From NCBI RefSeq assembly GCF_021602345.1, contig NZ_BQID01000001.1:740736-804735 (forward strand): a DNA stretch of 64,000 nt, given 5' to 3'. Shown one piece after another: positions 8,505 through 19,223 of this stretch (position 1 is its first letter; the number at the start of each line of letters is the position of its first letter). The position numbers were made by a program, and so were the translations under genes. This DNA comes from Pseudomonas pharyngis (GTDB lineage: Bacteria; Pseudomonadota; Gammaproteobacteria; Pseudomonadales; Pseudomonadaceae). The notes beneath the pieces were generated by a model. It searched no databases, was not told where the DNA came from, and saw only the letters and a list, made by a program, of their open reading frames with translations.

Positions 8505-9458
8505 ATGTCTGTGTTCACCCCCCTGGCTCGGCCCGAGCTGGAAACCTTTCTCGCCCCTTACGGGCTCGGCCGTCTGCTCGATTTCCAGGGGATCGCCGCC
8601 GGCAGCGAAAACACCAACTTCTTCATCAGCATGGAAAAGGGCGAGTTCGTCCTGACCCTGGTCGAGCGCGGCCCGGTGCAGGAAATGCCGTTCTTCATCG
8701 ACCTGCTCGACGTGCTGCACGAAGCCGATCTGCCGGTGCCTTACGCGCTGCGCACCACCGACGGCGTGGCCCTGCGCGAGCTGAAAGGCAAACCGGCGCT
8801 GCTGCAACCGCGCCTGGCCGGCAAGCACATCAAGCAGGCCAATGCCCAGCATTGCGCGCAGGTCGGTGACTTGCAGGCGCATCTGCACCTGGCGACCCAG
8901 GGCGACAACATGATCAAGCGCAAGACCGATCGTGGCCTGGACTGGATGCTGGAAGAGGGCACGCAGTTCCTTTCGCACCTGAACGAGCAGCCGCGCGCAT
9001 TGCTGCAAAAGTCTCTGGATGAAATCACCCAACAGAAAGAGAAAATTCTCGCGCTGCCTCGGGCAAACATCCACGCCGACCTGTTTCGCGACAACGCGAT
9101 GTTCGAAGGCACGCACCTGACCGGGCTGATCGACTTCTACAACGCCTGCTCCGGGCCGATGCTCTATGACGTGGCGATTGCCCTGAACGACTGGTGTTCC
9201 GATGACGAAGGCCTGATCGACGGCCCGCGTGCGCGGGCGTTCCTTGGTGCCTATGCGGCACTGCGTCCGTTCACGGCGGCCGAGGCAGAACTGTGGCCGA
9301 CCATGCTGCGAGTGGCGTGTGTGCGGTTCTGGCTGTCGCGGTTGATCGCGGCGGAATCGTTCGCCGGGCAGGACGTGCTGATTCACGATCCGAAAGAGTT
9401 CGAGCAGCGGCTGGCGCAGCGTCAGCAGGTCAGTACACCGCTACCTTTCGCCCTGTAA
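8505..9458 (+). CDS. thrB: Homoserine kinase (aminoglycoside-phosphotransferase fold)
   Basis: The 317-residue protein makes O-phospho-L-homoserine from homoserine and ATP, the step before threonine synthase. It is the pseudomonad/rhizobial type with a protein-kinase-like APH fold, not the GHMP kinase of enterics. The catalytic loop is NIHADLFRDN (~188-197) and the metal-binding segment is LIDFYNACSGPMLYDVAI about 20 residues later. It is a single-domain cytosolic protein of normal length. A bidirectional terminator follows immediately. Confidence 0.95.
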   Translation: MSVFTPLARPELETFLAPYGLGRLLDFQGIAAGSENTNFFISMEKGEFVLTLVERGPVQEMPFFIDLLDVLHEADLPVPYALRTTDGVALRELKGKPALLQPRLAGKHIKQANAQHCAQVGDLQAHLHLATQGDNMIKRKTDRGLDWMLEEGTQFLSHLNEQPRALLQKSLDEITQQKEKILALPRANIHADLFRDNAMFEGTHLTGLIDFYNACSGPMLYDVAIALNDWCSDDEGLIDGPRARAFLGAYAALRPFTAAEAELWPTMLRVACVRFWLSRLIAAESFAGQDVLIHDPKEFEQRLAQRQQVSTPLPFAL

Positions 9459-9490
9459 AAAAACCGCAGCCTGTACAGGCTGCGGTTTTG
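9458..9490. terminator. Bidirectional terminator between thrB and znuA
   Basis: The perfect stem AACCGCAGCCTG / CAGGCTGCGGTT is flanked by A7 on the left and TTTTGTTG on the right. It serves both convergent genes. Confidence 0.88.
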
Positions 9491-9495
9491 TTGTA

Positions 9496-10425
9496 TCAGA
9501 GCGATTCCAGGCAACCCGCCAGATCATTCCCCAGCTTCTCCAGCACTTGCTCATAACCCTGAGCCGTCGCTGGCGTGTATCCGCCCAGCGCATCCAACTC
9601 CGCCAGCTTCACCGGCAGGCCCGCCACCAAGGTCTCGGCCAGACGTGGACGCAGCGGCGGCTCACTGAACACGCACGTCTTGCCGACTTCCTGCAAACGC
9701 GTACGCATCGCCGCCACATGCTGGGCCCCCGGCTGCACTTCCGCCGCAACGCTGAACACGCCGGCGTGTTTCAAACCGTAGGCCTCTTCGAAGTAGTCGA
9801 AGGCTTCGTGGAAGACGAAGTAGGGTTTGCCTTCAACACTGGCCAGGCGTTGCTTCAAACGCTGATCCAGTGCATCCAGACGCTCGTCGAACGCCTTGGC
9901 GTTGCTCTGATAGCGCTCGGCATTGGCCGGGTCGGCGGCACTCAGGTCAGCGGCCATTTTGTCGGCAATAACCCGCGCGTTCACCGGCGATAGCCACAAA
10001 TGCGCATCGAGACTGCCCGGGCGATGGTCGTGATCGTGTTCGTCGGCTTCTTCAGCGTGGGAATGGTTGTCCGCAGCGAAGCGGCGCAGCTTCATGCCCG
10101 GCAAGTCCTGCACGGCGACGCTCGGCAGCGTACGACCATTCAGCACGCGTGGCAGGAAACCTTCCATGTCCGGGCCGATCCAGTACAGCAGGTCCACCGA
10201 TTGCACCTTGCGCACGTCGGACGGTCGCAATGCGTAGTTATGCGGCGAAGCGCCCGGTGGCAGCAGCACTTCCGGAATCGCCACGCCGTCCTGCACTGCA
10301 GCGGCAATCAGTTGCAGGGGCTTGATGCTGGTGAGAACTCTGACCTCGGCCTGAGCCGGACCGATCAGCAGAAAACCGGTGATGAATACGACAAAAACAG
10401 AAAAAAGTCGGGACACGATGACCAC
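9496..10425 (-). CDS. znuA: Zinc ABC transporter, periplasmic binding protein ZnuA
   Basis: The 309-residue precursor has a signal peptide (cleavage near PAQAEV, ~26) and a cluster A-I metal-binding fold. Likely zinc ligands include the His in SPHNYALRPSD and DAHLWLSP. A His/Asp-rich loop (HSHAEEADEHDHDH, ~117-135) is typical of zinc rather than manganese binders. ZnuA captures periplasmic Zn(II) for the ZnuBC importer encoded divergently. The 57-bp gap to zur contains a candidate Zur operator, so zinc starvation should induce it. Confidence 0.95.
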   Translation of the reverse strand: MVIVSRLFSVFVVFITGFLLIGPAQAEVRVLTSIKPLQLIAAAVQDGVAIPEVLLPPGASPHNYALRPSDVRKVQSVDLLYWIGPDMEGFLPRVLNGRTLPSVAVQDLPGMKLRRFAADNHSHAEEADEHDHDHRPGSLDAHLWLSPVNARVIADKMAADLSAADPANAERYQSNAKAFDERLDALDQRLKQRLASVEGKPYFVFHEAFDYFEEAYGLKHAGVFSVAAEVQPGAQHVAAMRTRLQEVGKTCVFSEPPLRPRLAETLVAGLPVKLAELDALGGYTPATAQGYEQVLEKLGNDLAGCLESL

Positions 10426-10443
10426 TCAATGAGGCGAGAACGG

Positions 10444-10456
10444 GTAACATAATAAC
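10444..10456. promoter_or_regulatory. Candidate Zur operator
   Basis: GTAACATAATAAC is an AT-rich, imperfectly palindromic site in the 57-bp divergent znuA/zur gap. It approximates the GTTATA-nn-ATAAC type of Zur box. The left half deviates by two bases, so this is a candidate only. Confidence 0.4.
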
Positions 10457-10482
10457 GTCTCTAACCAAACTCGTCGCCGCTC

Positions 10483-10964
10483 ATGCCTATTACACCGATT
10501 GCCAGCCGTCCCCACGACCACTCGCACTGCGTTCACAGCGCGCTGTCCGAGGCCGATGCCCTGTGTGCACAGAAAGGCCTGCGCCTGACCGCGTTGCGCC
10601 GGCGGGTGCTGGAACTGGTCTGGCAGAGCCACAAGCCGCTGGGCGCCTACGACATTCTGGCGGTGCTCAGCGAGCAGGACGGCCGCCGCGCCGCGCCGCC
10701 GACCGTATACCGGGCGCTGGATTTCCTGCTGGAAAACGGTCTGGTGCACCGCATTTCCTCGCTCAACGCCTTCGTTGGCTGTGTTCACCCGAAACATTCG
10801 CACCAGGGCCAGTTCCTGATTTGCCGCGAATGCCATGCCGCCATCGAACTTGAGCAAAAAACCATCAGCGATGCGATTGTCCACAGCGCCAAGGACGTCG
10901 GCTTCATCGTCGAGGCCCAGACCGTCGAAGTGGTCGGCCTCTGCTCCGGCTGCCGGGGGGCTTG

Positions 10965-10965
<1 letters not shown>
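10483..10965 (+). CDS. zur: Zinc uptake regulator Zur (Fur family; formerly Np20)
   Basis: The 160-residue Fur-family repressor has an N-terminal winged helix ([21 protein letters not shown] is the recognition region) and a C-terminal metal-binding dimer domain. Two CxxC pairs, CREC (~113-116) and CSGC (~154-157), form the structural zinc site. His-rich stretches (HDHSHCVH at the start, HPKHSH) supply regulatory ligands. Zn-loaded Zur represses znuA and zur-znuCB. Its stop overlaps the znuC start (TGATG), indicating one operon. Confidence 0.95.
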
Positions 10966-11742
<777 letters not shown>

Positions 11743-11750
<8 letters not shown>

Positions 11751-12531
11751 TTTTCTGTTCTACGCCCTGCTTGCAGGTCTGGCGCTGGCGGTGGTCGCGG
11801 GGCCGCTGGGCTCGTTCGTGGTCTGGCGGCGCATGGCCTATTTTGGCGACACGCTGTCCCACGCCGCGCTGCTCGGCGTGGCGCTGGGCTTTCTGCTGGA
11901 TGTCAGCCCGACCGTTGCGGTGACTGTGGGCTGTCTGCTGCTGGCAGTGCTGCTGGTGACCTTGCAACAGCGCCAGCCGCTGGCGTCCGACACACTGTTG
12001 GGCATTCTTGCGCCGAGCACACTCTCTCTCGGGCTGGTGGTACTAAGCTTCATGCATGAAGTGCGGATCGACCTGATGGCCTATCTGTTCGGCGACCTGC
12101 TGGCGATCAGCCCGACCGATCTGGCGTGGATCCTCGGCGGCAGCGCGGCGGTACTGGTGTTGCTGGTGACGCTGTGGCGCCCGCTGCTGGCGATCACCGT
12201 GCACGAAGAACTGGCCAAAGTCGAAGGCCTGCCCGTGGCCGGTTTGCGCATGGCGCTGATGCTGTTGATCGCAGTGGTGATCGCAGTGGCGATGAAAATC
12301 GTCGGTGTGTTGCTGATCACGTCGCTGTTGATCATCCCGGCGGCTGCGGCACAACGTCACGCCCGTTCGCCGGAGCAGATGGCACTGGGCGCGAGTGTGC
12401 TGGGCATGCTCGCCGTGTGTGGCGGGCTGGCGTTGTCGTGGTTCAAGGACACCCCGGCCGGCCCGTCAATCGTTGTGACGGCGGCCGCACTGTTTCTGCT
12501 GAGTTTTGTTCTGCCCCGTCGAGGGGTGTAG
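11743..12531 (+). CDS. znuB: Zinc ABC transporter permease ZnuB
   Basis: The 262-residue ABC-3 family permease is strongly hydrophobic with about eight or nine membrane segments. The family signature around [21 protein letters not shown] (residues ~27-47) is clear. It forms the inner-membrane channel for zinc with ZnuC, overlaps znuC by 8 bp and ends the zur-znuC-znuB operon. The next gene begins 37 bp later and may be read through. Confidence 0.94.
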
Positions 12532-12568
12532 ACTTGCTCGTTTTTTGCGCAAATAGAGAGTCGCAGGA

Positions 12569-13282
12569 ATGAAGCCGTTCGCCTCCCGTTATCTGCTCCT
12601 TGTGGCCTTTTCAGTGCTGCTGGGCGCCTGCCAAAGCACGCCGCCGGTGGCCGAAGTCCCCGATGCGCGGGCCACGGCCATCGCACAGCTGGAGCAAAGC
12701 CTGGCCAGCAGCGAACTGGCCACTGCCGAAGACCAATTGGCAGCCTTGCAGGCCGAAACCCCCAACGATCAATCCCTTGAGCAATACCAGCGCCAGTTGG
12801 CCGAAGCCTATCTGCGCCGCAGCCAGATCGTCCTGCAGAAGGGCGATGTGAACGCGGCCGCAACCGCGCTGGCCCGTGCCCGCGTGCTGATGCCCAAGGC
12901 CCCGGCGCTGACCGGTGGTGTCAATGGCGCGATCACCGAAGCGCGCAAGGCCGAGCTGGAGAAAGCCGAAGCAGCGCTGCAGGCCGCTGAAGCCAAGCCG
13001 AAAGCCAAGGTGATCGATCCGACTGCCGAAAGCACCACGGTTGCGCTGAATATCACAGATAGCCGCAAACTTCGCCGCCAACTGGATGCGATCGCCGCCG
13101 ATGTAGTGAACTATGACTGTGCGGTGAGCATTCAGGCCCCGCGTACCAATGATTACCCGTGGCTGGCGACGTTGATCACCAAGCGCGTTAAGAAGCTCGA
13201 TCCGGATTTCGATCTGCAAATCAAGAAGCAGATCCTGCGCAGCGTTCCCGCTCAAGTGGTTTTGAGTCCTCGTAAACCATAA
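12569..13282 (+). CDS. Coiled-coil lipoprotein (PA5502-like)
   Basis: The 237-residue protein has a lipoprotein signal with lipobox LLGAC (Cys ~20). An Ala/Glu/Gln-rich helical region with TPR-like or coiled-coil character follows (~25-140, e.g. SLEQYQRQLAEAYLRRSQIVLQ). A basic C-terminal segment ends it. It corresponds to PA5502, of unknown function. With Ser at +3 and Gln at +2 after the Cys it is probably sent to the outer membrane. It is 37 bp downstream of znuB, so a role under zinc limitation is possible but unproven. A REP doublet follows. Confidence 0.8.
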   Translation: MKPFASRYLLLVAFSVLLGACQSTPPVAEVPDARATAIAQLEQSLASSELATAEDQLAALQAETPNDQSLEQYQRQLAEAYLRRSQIVLQKGDVNAAATALARARVLMPKAPALTGGVNGAITEARKAELEKAEAALQAAEAKPKAKVIDPTAESTTVALNITDSRKLRRQLDAIAADVVNYDCAVSIQAPRTNDYPWLATLITKRVKKLDPDFDLQIKKQILRSVPAQVVLSPRKP

Positions 13283-13286
13283 AAAA

Positions 13287-13348
13287 TCGCGAGCAGGCTC
13301 GCTCCCACAGGTACAACATGATTCCTGTGGGAGCGGGCTTGCTCGCGA
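13287..13348. repeat. REP doublet (REPIN) 1
   Basis: Two REP sequences with the core GAGCGGGCTTGCTCGCGA (one variant CAGGCTCG) face each other at 13287-13311 and 13324-13348 with a 12-bp spacer. This is the P. fluorescens REPIN layout, lying between convergent genes and able to form a cruciform or RNA hairpin. Confidence 0.9.
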
Positions 13349-13375
13349 AGGCGTCCTTTCAGTTAACCAACAACC

Positions 13376-15517
13376 TTAAGCTGGAATGGCCTTGGCCTTA
13401 GGCTCCCGATCCCAGACCCGATGCTGCCCGATCGCCGCAAAGAACGGCTGGGTCAGTGCCTTCACATCCTTGCCTTCGATCAACCCCGCATCCGTTTCCA
13501 GCTTCAACACGTCCAGCAACTGTTTGGCCTCGCCATGCAGCGCAATCGCCTTCAAGTGTTTGTACGCCTCCAGCAGGTAATGCAACGCCACGCCGTCACC
13601 GCTCAACGCTTTAACCGACGCCGCGCCACCCGGCACGAATACCGCATCGAACGCAATCGAAGGCAAACCTTCCATCGACGCATCCACCGCTAGGCTTTTG
13701 CCATCGGCGGTCTTCACCGGCGCCGAGGTCGGGCCGAGCAGTTTGGCGTGCGCACCTTCTGCCGCCAGCGCCTGCTTCATCGCATCAATCGCCGCACCAT
13801 CGACGCCGTTGGCCGCAAGGATCGCAACTTTTCGTGTCTTGATGTTCTCCGGCAGCAGGTTGGCCTGACTCAGCGCCGGCGAGCGATCCAGTGATGTTTT
13901 GGGCACGTCGACAGTACCTTTGCCTGGCGCTGGCAGACCCAGGTTGGCCGCCACGCGTTTGGCCAGCTCCAGATCGATGTTGGCGAGAATCTCGTTCACT
14001 TCCCGCGCCCGGATGAACTCACGCTCAACCTTGCCCAGTTCGAAACTGTAGGCGGCGATGATGTGCTCTTTCTCGTGCGGGCTCATGCTGTTGAAGAACA
14101 GCCGCGCCTGGGAGAAGTGGTCGCTGAACGACTCGCTGCGCTGACGGATCTTGTTGGCGTCGATACGCTCCGGGTAGCTCTCGAAGCCGCCGTCCTGCGC
14201 GGCCGGTGGCGTCTCTTTCGGCCAACCGCCATCGATGGAATTGGGTTCATACGAGGCACGGCCCTTGTCGATCACCGTGCGGTGCTGGGCATCGCGCTGG
14301 CCATTGTGGAACGGTGCGACCGGGCGGTTGATCGGCAGCTCATGAAAGTTCGGCCCACCGAGTCGGCTGATCTGCGTGTCGGTGTAGGAAAACAGCCGAC
14401 CTTGCAGCAGCGGGTCATTCGAGAAGTCGATGCCCGGCACGATATGGCCTGGGCAGAACGCGACCTGCTCGGTCTCGGCGAAGAAGTTGTCCGGGTTGCG
14501 GTTGAGGGTCATCTTGCCCAGCGGCGTGATCGGAACGATTTCTTCGGGAATCAGTTTGGTCGGGTCGAGGATGTCGAAATCGAAGTCGTGCTCGTTTTCC
14601 TCTTCGATGACCTGAACGCCGAGTTCCCATTCCGGGTAGTCACCCATCTCGATGGCTTCCCACAGATCGCGCCGATGGAAGTCGGTGTCTTTACCCGCGA
14701 GTTTTTGCGCCTCGTCCCATACCAGCGAACAAGTGCCGGCAGTAGGGCGCCAGTGGAATTTGACGAAGCGCGATTTGCCCTCGGCATTGATCAGCCGGAA
14801 GGTGTGCACGCCGAAGCCCTGCATGCTGCGCAGGCTTTTCGGGATGGCCCGGTCGGACATGGCCCAGATGACCATGTGCGCCGATTCCGGCACCAAGGAC
14901 ACGAAGTCCCAGAAGGTGTCGTGGGCCGAGCCACCGGTGGGTATTTCGTTGTGCGGCTCGGGTTTTACCGCGTGGACGAAGTCGGGAAACTTGATCGCGT
15001 CCTGTATGAAAAATACCGGCATGTTGTTGCCGACCAGATCGAAGTTGCCTTCGTCGGTGAAGAACTTCACGGCAAAACCGCGCACGTCACGGACGGTGTC
15101 GCCGGAGCCGCGCGGCCCCTGGACCGTGGAAAAGCGCACGAATACCGGAGTTTTCTTCCCCGGATCCTGCAGGAAACCGGCCTTGGTCAGCGCCGCATGG
15201 TTCTCGTAGCTTTGAAAGAATCCATGGGCGCCGGTGCCGCGGGCGTGAACGATGCGCTCGGGAATCCGTTCATGGTCAAAGTGCGTGATCTTTTCACGCA
15301 TGATGAAGTCTTCCAAAAGCGACGGCCCGCGAGCCCCGGCCTTGAGAGTGTTTTGGTTATCAGCAATTTTCACGCCCTGGTTGGTGCGCAGGGCCTGACC
15401 GGTAGCGTCGGAGCGAAACTTCTCCAGGCTGTCGAGTTTGGCGTTGGTGTTGGCGCGATCCGGGGTATCGGTGCCGGCCAGTTGGCTTTTGTCATTGGCA
15501 GGTTTCTTGGTACTCAT
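13376..15517 (-). CDS. katE: Large-subunit monofunctional catalase HPII
   Basis: The 713-residue enzyme disproportionates H2O2. The catalase core contains the distal His in ERIVHARG (~H91), the distal Asn in [10 protein letters not shown] and the proximal haem Tyr in RLFSYTDTQ. Residues from about 560 form the extra C-terminal flavodoxin/DJ-1-like domain ([17 protein letters not shown]) that marks large-subunit clade 2 catalases. It has no signal peptide. The long upstream gap to metN carries its promoter. Stationary-phase control is usual for the family but cannot be read here. Confidence 0.96.
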   Translation of the reverse strand: MSTKKPANDKSQLAGTDTPDRANTNAKLDSLEKFRSDATGQALRTNQGVKIADNQNTLKAGARGPSLLEDFIMREKITHFDHERIPERIVHARGTGAHGFFQSYENHAALTKAGFLQDPGKKTPVFVRFSTVQGPRGSGDTVRDVRGFAVKFFTDEGNFDLVGNNMPVFFIQDAIKFPDFVHAVKPEPHNEIPTGGSAHDTFWDFVSLVPESAHMVIWAMSDRAIPKSLRSMQGFGVHTFRLINAEGKSRFVKFHWRPTAGTCSLVWDEAQKLAGKDTDFHRRDLWEAIEMGDYPEWELGVQVIEEENEHDFDFDILDPTKLIPEEIVPITPLGKMTLNRNPDNFFAETEQVAFCPGHIVPGIDFSNDPLLQGRLFSYTDTQISRLGGPNFHELPINRPVAPFHNGQRDAQHRTVIDKGRASYEPNSIDGGWPKETPPAAQDGGFESYPERIDANKIRQRSESFSDHFSQARLFFNSMSPHEKEHIIAAYSFELGKVEREFIRAREVNEILANIDLELAKRVAANLGLPAPGKGTVDVPKTSLDRSPALSQANLLPENIKTRKVAILAANGVDGAAIDAMKQALAAEGAHAKLLGPTSAPVKTADGKSLAVDASMEGLPSIAFDAVFVPGGAASVKALSGDGVALHYLLEAYKHLKAIALHGEAKQLLDVLKLETDAGLIEGKDVKALTQPFFAAIGQHRVWDREPKAKAIPA

Positions 15518-15777
15518 CAGTCATGAACTCCTGTTTGTCCCGGGATTGCTCCGGGACGCTTGAGTGTTTCCCAGGCACGGCACCCAGGGTTTTCAAGTCG
15601 CTTAAGTAGTGACTGACGAGGGTTTCGGGCGTTCCTTTTTTATGACCTTTGATCCTGTTATTGCCAAATCGAAGGATATTTGCGAAATAAATGCTAAGAA
15701 CCTCTATACGGACAGGCTAAAATGCGCGCCCGGCTAACCGCTGATCCTTTTCCAACGCGCCCCACAAGGTTCGCTAC

Positions 15778-16785
15778 GTGATCGAGTTTCAAAACGTCCA
15801 TAAGACTTACCGCGTCGCCGGTAAGGACATCACCGCGCTGCACCCGACCAGCTTCTCCATCGAGAACGGTCAGGTGTTCGGCCTGATTGGCCATTCCGGC
15901 GCGGGAAAAAGTACCCTGCTGCGTCTGATCAATCGCCTGGAGCAATCCAGTGGCGGCAAGATCATCGTCGACGGCGAAGAAGTCACCGCGCTGGACGCCA
16001 ACGGCCTGCGCCGTTTCCGTCAGCAGGTCGGGATGATCTTCCAGCACTTCAACCTGCTGGCATCCAAGACCGTGGCCGACAACGTCGCGCTGCCACTGAC
16101 CCTGGCCGGTGAGCTGTCCCGCGCCGAGATCGACCAGCGTGTGGCCGAGTTGCTGGCGCGGGTCGGCTTGTCCGATCATGCCAAGAAGTACCCGGCGCAG
16201 TTGTCCGGCGGTCAGAAGCAGCGCGTCGGCATCGCCCGCGCCCTGGCGACCAAGCCGAAAATCCTGCTGTGCGACGAAGCCACCAGCGCTCTCGACCCGC
16301 AGACCACGGCGTCGGTCCTGCAACTGCTGGCCGAGATCAACCGCGAGCTGAAGCTGACCATCGTCCTGATCACCCACGAGATGGATGTGATCCGCCGCGT
16401 GTGCGATCAGGTCGGCGTGATGGACGCCGGTGTGATCGTCGAGCAAGGTTCGGTGGCCGATGTGTTCCTGCATCCGAAGCACCCGACCACCAAGCGCTTT
16501 GTTCAGGAAAGCGAGCAGATCGACGAAAGCGAGCAGCGCGATGACTTCGCTCACGTGCCGGGCCGCATCGTGCGTCTGACCTTCCAGGGCGAAGCGACCT
16601 ACGCGCCGTTGCTCGGTACCGTCGCCCGGGAAACCGGTGTGGACTACAGCATCCTGGCCGGTCGCATCGACCGCATCAAAGACATTCCTTACGGGCAGTT
16701 GACCCTCGCCGTCACCGGTGGCGACATGGAAGCAGCCTTCGCCCGCTTCACCGCCGCTGACGTTCATATGGAGGTGTTGCGCTAA
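15778..16785 (+). CDS. metN: Methionine ABC transporter ATPase MetN
   Basis: The 335-residue ATPase starts at GTG 15778, preceded by AAGG. It has Walker [10 protein letters not shown] (~38-46), signature SGGQKQR, Walker [13 protein letters not shown] and the switch His in ITHEMD. The C-terminal ~90 residues are the NIL domain that binds methionine and trans-inhibits transport. It energises D/L-methionine import with MetI and MetQ. The stop overlaps the metI start as TAATG. Confidence 0.95.
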   Translation: MIEFQNVHKTYRVAGKDITALHPTSFSIENGQVFGLIGHSGAGKSTLLRLINRLEQSSGGKIIVDGEEVTALDANGLRRFRQQVGMIFQHFNLLASKTVADNVALPLTLAGELSRAEIDQRVAELLARVGLSDHAKKYPAQLSGGQKQRVGIARALATKPKILLCDEATSALDPQTTASVLQLLAEINRELKLTIVLITHEMDVIRRVCDQVGVMDAGVIVEQGSVADVFLHPKHPTTKRFVQESEQIDESEQRDDFAHVPGRIVRLTFQGEATYAPLLGTVARETGVDYSILAGRIDRIKDIPYGQLTLAVTGGDMEAAFARFTAADVHMEVLR

Positions 16786-17459
16786 TGGAAGACCTGATGA
16801 GTTTCTTCACCAATATCGACTGGTACGAAATCTGGCTCGCAACCGGCGACACCATGATGATGCTCGGTGGTTCGCTGCTGTTCACCGTGCTGCTCGGCCT
16901 GCCGCTGGGCGTGCTGCTTTTCCTGTGCAGCCCGCGTCAGTTGCTCGAAGCCAAAGGCGTGTACGCGCTGCTGTCGTTGGTGGTGAACATCCTGCGTTCG
17001 TTGCCGTTCATTATTCTGTTGATTGTGATGATCCCGTTCACCGTGCTGATCACCGGCACCTCGCTGGGCGTGGCCGGTGCGATTCCGCCGCTGGTAGTGG
17101 GCGCGACACCGTTCTTTGCGCGGCTGGTGGAAACCGCCCTGCGTGAAGTCGATCGCGGCATCATCGAAGCGACCCAGTCGATGGGCGCGACCACTCGCCA
17201 GATCATCATGAACGCTTTGCTGCCGGAGGCCCGTCCAGGCATCTTCGCAGCAATTACGGTGACGGCGATTACACTGGTTTCCTACACGGCGATGGCCGGT
17301 GTGGTCGGTGCCGGTGGCCTGGGTGACCTGGCGATCCGTTTCGGCTATCAGCGTTTCCAGACTGACGTGATGATTGTCACCGTGGTGTTGCTGCTGATTC
17401 TGGTGCAAGTGCTGCAAATGGTCGGCGACCGACTGGTCGTGCACTTCTCGCGCAAATAA
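16785..17459 (+). CDS. metI: Methionine ABC transporter permease MetI
   Basis: The 224-residue inner-membrane permease has about five membrane segments and the EAA loop that contacts the ATPase (IIEATQSMGATTRQIIMNALLPEA). The ATG overlaps the metN stop. A second ATG four codons later (MSFFTNIDW) is an alternative start. It forms the methionine channel with MetN. The 74-bp gap to metQ has a GGAG ribosome site but no terminator. Confidence 0.95.
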   Translation: MEDLMSFFTNIDWYEIWLATGDTMMMLGGSLLFTVLLGLPLGVLLFLCSPRQLLEAKGVYALLSLVVNILRSLPFIILLIVMIPFTVLITGTSLGVAGAIPPLVVGATPFFARLVETALREVDRGIIEATQSMGATTRQIIMNALLPEARPGIFAAITVTAITLVSYTAMAGVVGAGGLGDLAIRFGYQRFQTDVMIVTVVLLLILVQVLQMVGDRLVVHFSRK

Positions 17460-17533
17460 CCGGTTTTGTAATGACATGAGCCGGCCATTCGCTGGCAGGC
17501 GCCAGACCGGCGCCGTAAAAAGGAGTTAGCTGA

Positions 17534-18307
17534 ATGAAAAAACTGATCGTTGCCCTGGCTGCCGTTGCAGCGTTCTCGGCCCACGCCGACGAAACCCTGA
17601 CCGTTGCTGCCACTCCGGTACCGCACGCGGAAATCCTCGAATTCGTGAAGCCGGCTCTGGCCAAAGAAGGCGTGGATCTGAAGGTCAAGGTCTTCACCGA
17701 CTACGTACAGCCGAATGTCCAGGTGGCCGAGAAGCGTCTGGACGCCAACTTCTTCCAGCACCAGCCGTACCTCGATGAGTTCAACAAGGCCAAGGGCACC
17801 AGCCTGGTGTCCGTGACCGGCGTGCACCTGGAACCGCTGGGCGCCTACTCCAGCAAGTTCAAGAAAATCGAAGAGCTGCCAAGCGGCGCCAACGTGGTGA
17901 TCCCGAACGACGCCACCAACGGCGGCCGTGCGCTGTTGTTGCTGGCCAAGGCCGGCGTGATCACATTGAAGGATCCGACCAACATCCTGTCGACCGTCAA
18001 GGACATCGCCGAGAACCCGAAAGACCTGAAAATCCGTGAACTGGAAGCCGCGACCATCCCGCGCGTGCTGACCCAGGTCGACCTGGCGCTGATCAACACC
18101 AACTACGCGCTGGAAGCCAAGCTCGATCCGTCCAAGGATGCGCTGGTCATCGAAGGCAGCGACTCGCCTTACGTGAACATCCTGGTGTCCCGCGCGGACA
18201 ACAAGGACAGCGACGCCATGAAGAAACTGGCCGCTGCCCTGCACAGCCCGGAAGTGAAAAAATTCATTACCGAGAAGTACAAAGGCGCGGTGTTGCCGGC
18301 GTTCTGA
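17534..18307 (+). CDS. metQ: Methionine-binding protein MetQ
   Basis: The 257-residue periplasmic binding protein belongs to the NlpA/MetQ family (TPVPHAEILEFVKP, NFFQHQPYLDEFN, ATIPRVLTQVDLALINTNYA). The signal MKKLIVALAAVAAFSAHADE ends in a type I cleavage site and has no lipobox Cys, so this copy is probably soluble rather than a lipoprotein like E. coli MetQ. It supplies methionine to MetNI and ends the operon at a strong terminator. Confidence 0.94.
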   Translation: MKKLIVALAAVAAFSAHADETLTVAATPVPHAEILEFVKPALAKEGVDLKVKVFTDYVQPNVQVAEKRLDANFFQHQPYLDEFNKAKGTSLVSVTGVHLEPLGAYSSKFKKIEELPSGANVVIPNDATNGGRALLLLAKAGVITLKDPTNILSTVKDIAENPKDLKIRELEAATIPRVLTQVDLALINTNYALEAKLDPSKDALVIEGSDSPYVNILVSRADNKDSDAMKKLAAALHSPEVKKFITEKYKGAVLPAF

Positions 18308-18324
18308 TTCAGATAGCTGTAACG

Positions 18325-18356
18325 AAAAAGGGGACGCCAGTGGCGTCCCCTTTTTT
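18325..18356. terminator. Terminator of metNIQ
   Basis: The stem GGGGACGCCA / TGGCGTCCCC is followed by TTTTTT and preceded by AAAAA, 18 bp past the metQ stop. It is possibly bidirectional. Confidence 0.9.
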
Positions 18357-18395
18357 GTGGCCGGGTGTTCGGCTTTGGACCCACTGTGTATTCGT

Positions 18396-18573
18396 CCCTC
18401 ACCCCAGCCCTCTCCCGAAGGGAGAGGGGGCCGACGTAGGTGTCTTGCGCTATCTGTCGACCTGCAAGTTCGAGTCGATTATGGATTCGGTGAAGCATGA
18501 TCAGGTCGACGTAAATCTGCAGCATCCCCCATTCGGTTCCCTCTCCCTCCGGGAGAGGGTTAGGGTGAGGGCT
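18396..18573. repeat. Paired inverted intergenic repeat (CCCTCTCCC family)
   Basis: The left copy (18396-18430) reads CCCTCACCCCAGCCCTCTCC and continues with its own hairpin CCCGAAGGG. The right copy (18539-18573) is its reverse complement with a few changes. Each copy is a small hairpin, and the pair encloses ~108 bp with a further short inverted repeat (GTCGACCTG / CAGGTCGAC). The layout is REPIN-like but the sequence family differs from the GTGGGAGC repeats. Confidence 0.8.
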
Positions 18574-18587
18574 AGCTTTTGATCTTC

Positions 18588-19223
18588 TTACTTGCGGTTC
18601 AACATCACCGGCAACTGCGCCACCAGCTTGGCGTTGTTCAACGGCGCCCGAATAAACCCGCGCTGCGTCCCATCAGGCCCGATCACCGCCAGGTTGCCGC
18701 TGTGATCTACCGTGTAATTCGGCTTGCTGGTGTCCGCCGGAATGAACGGAATGCTCACCGCGTTCGCCACCTTCTGCAGCTCGTCGATGGACTTTGGTGT
18801 CAGGCCGATGAACTGTGGATCGAAGTAGCCCAGGTACTGTTTCAACTGCGCAGGGTTGTCGCGGTTCGGGTCGACGCTGACCAGCACGATCTGCAACTTG
18901 TTCACAGCATCCTTCGGCAATTCGCTCTTGATCTGGCGCAGCTGGGCGAGGGTGGTCGGGCAGATGTCCGGGCAGAAGGTATAGCCGAAGAACAGCAGAC
19001 TCCACTTGCCCTTGAGCTCGTTGATCGTGACCGGTTGGCCGTCCTGATTGGTCATCGTCACGTCCGGCAGGTTGCGGCTCTGCGGCAGCAGGATGATGCC
19101 GGCGTCGATCAGTGCGGTCGGGTCGCCCTGGCCCTTGCCGCTCAGCACTTTGTTGACGGTCAGGCCGAGGATCAGCGCGATCACGGCGACGAGGATGAAG
19201 ACGGTTTTCTGGGTTCGAGTCAT
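18588..19223 (-). CDS. Sco1/SenC copper chaperone for cytochrome oxidase
   Basis: The 211-residue protein starts at ATG 19223; the frame is open further upstream inside cyoE but that part is antifamily. An N-terminal membrane anchor (~8-25) precedes a thioredoxin fold with the copper-binding CPDIC (C84, C88) and the partner His in VDHSG (H174). Sco proteins deliver or reduce copper at the CuA site of oxidase subunit II. It overlaps cyoE by 4 bp and ends the surf1-ctaA-cyoE-sco operon. It is equivalent to PA0114. Confidence 0.94.
   Translation of the reverse strand: MTRTQKTVFILVAVIALILGLTVNKVLSGKGQGDPTALIDAGIILLPQSRNLPDVTMTNQDGQPVTINELKGKWSLLFFGYTFCPDICPTTLAQLRQIKSELPKDAVNKLQIVLVSVDPNRDNPAQLKQYLGYFDPQFIGLTPKSIDELQKVANAVSIPFIPADTSKPNYTVDHSGNLAVIGPDGTQRGFIRAPLNNAKLVAQLPVMLNRK

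Noticed and set aside
14063-15526. 487-codon plus-strand ORF opposite katE
   Set aside because: It lies wholly antisense to an intact catalase with all catalytic residues, so it is a compositional artefact.
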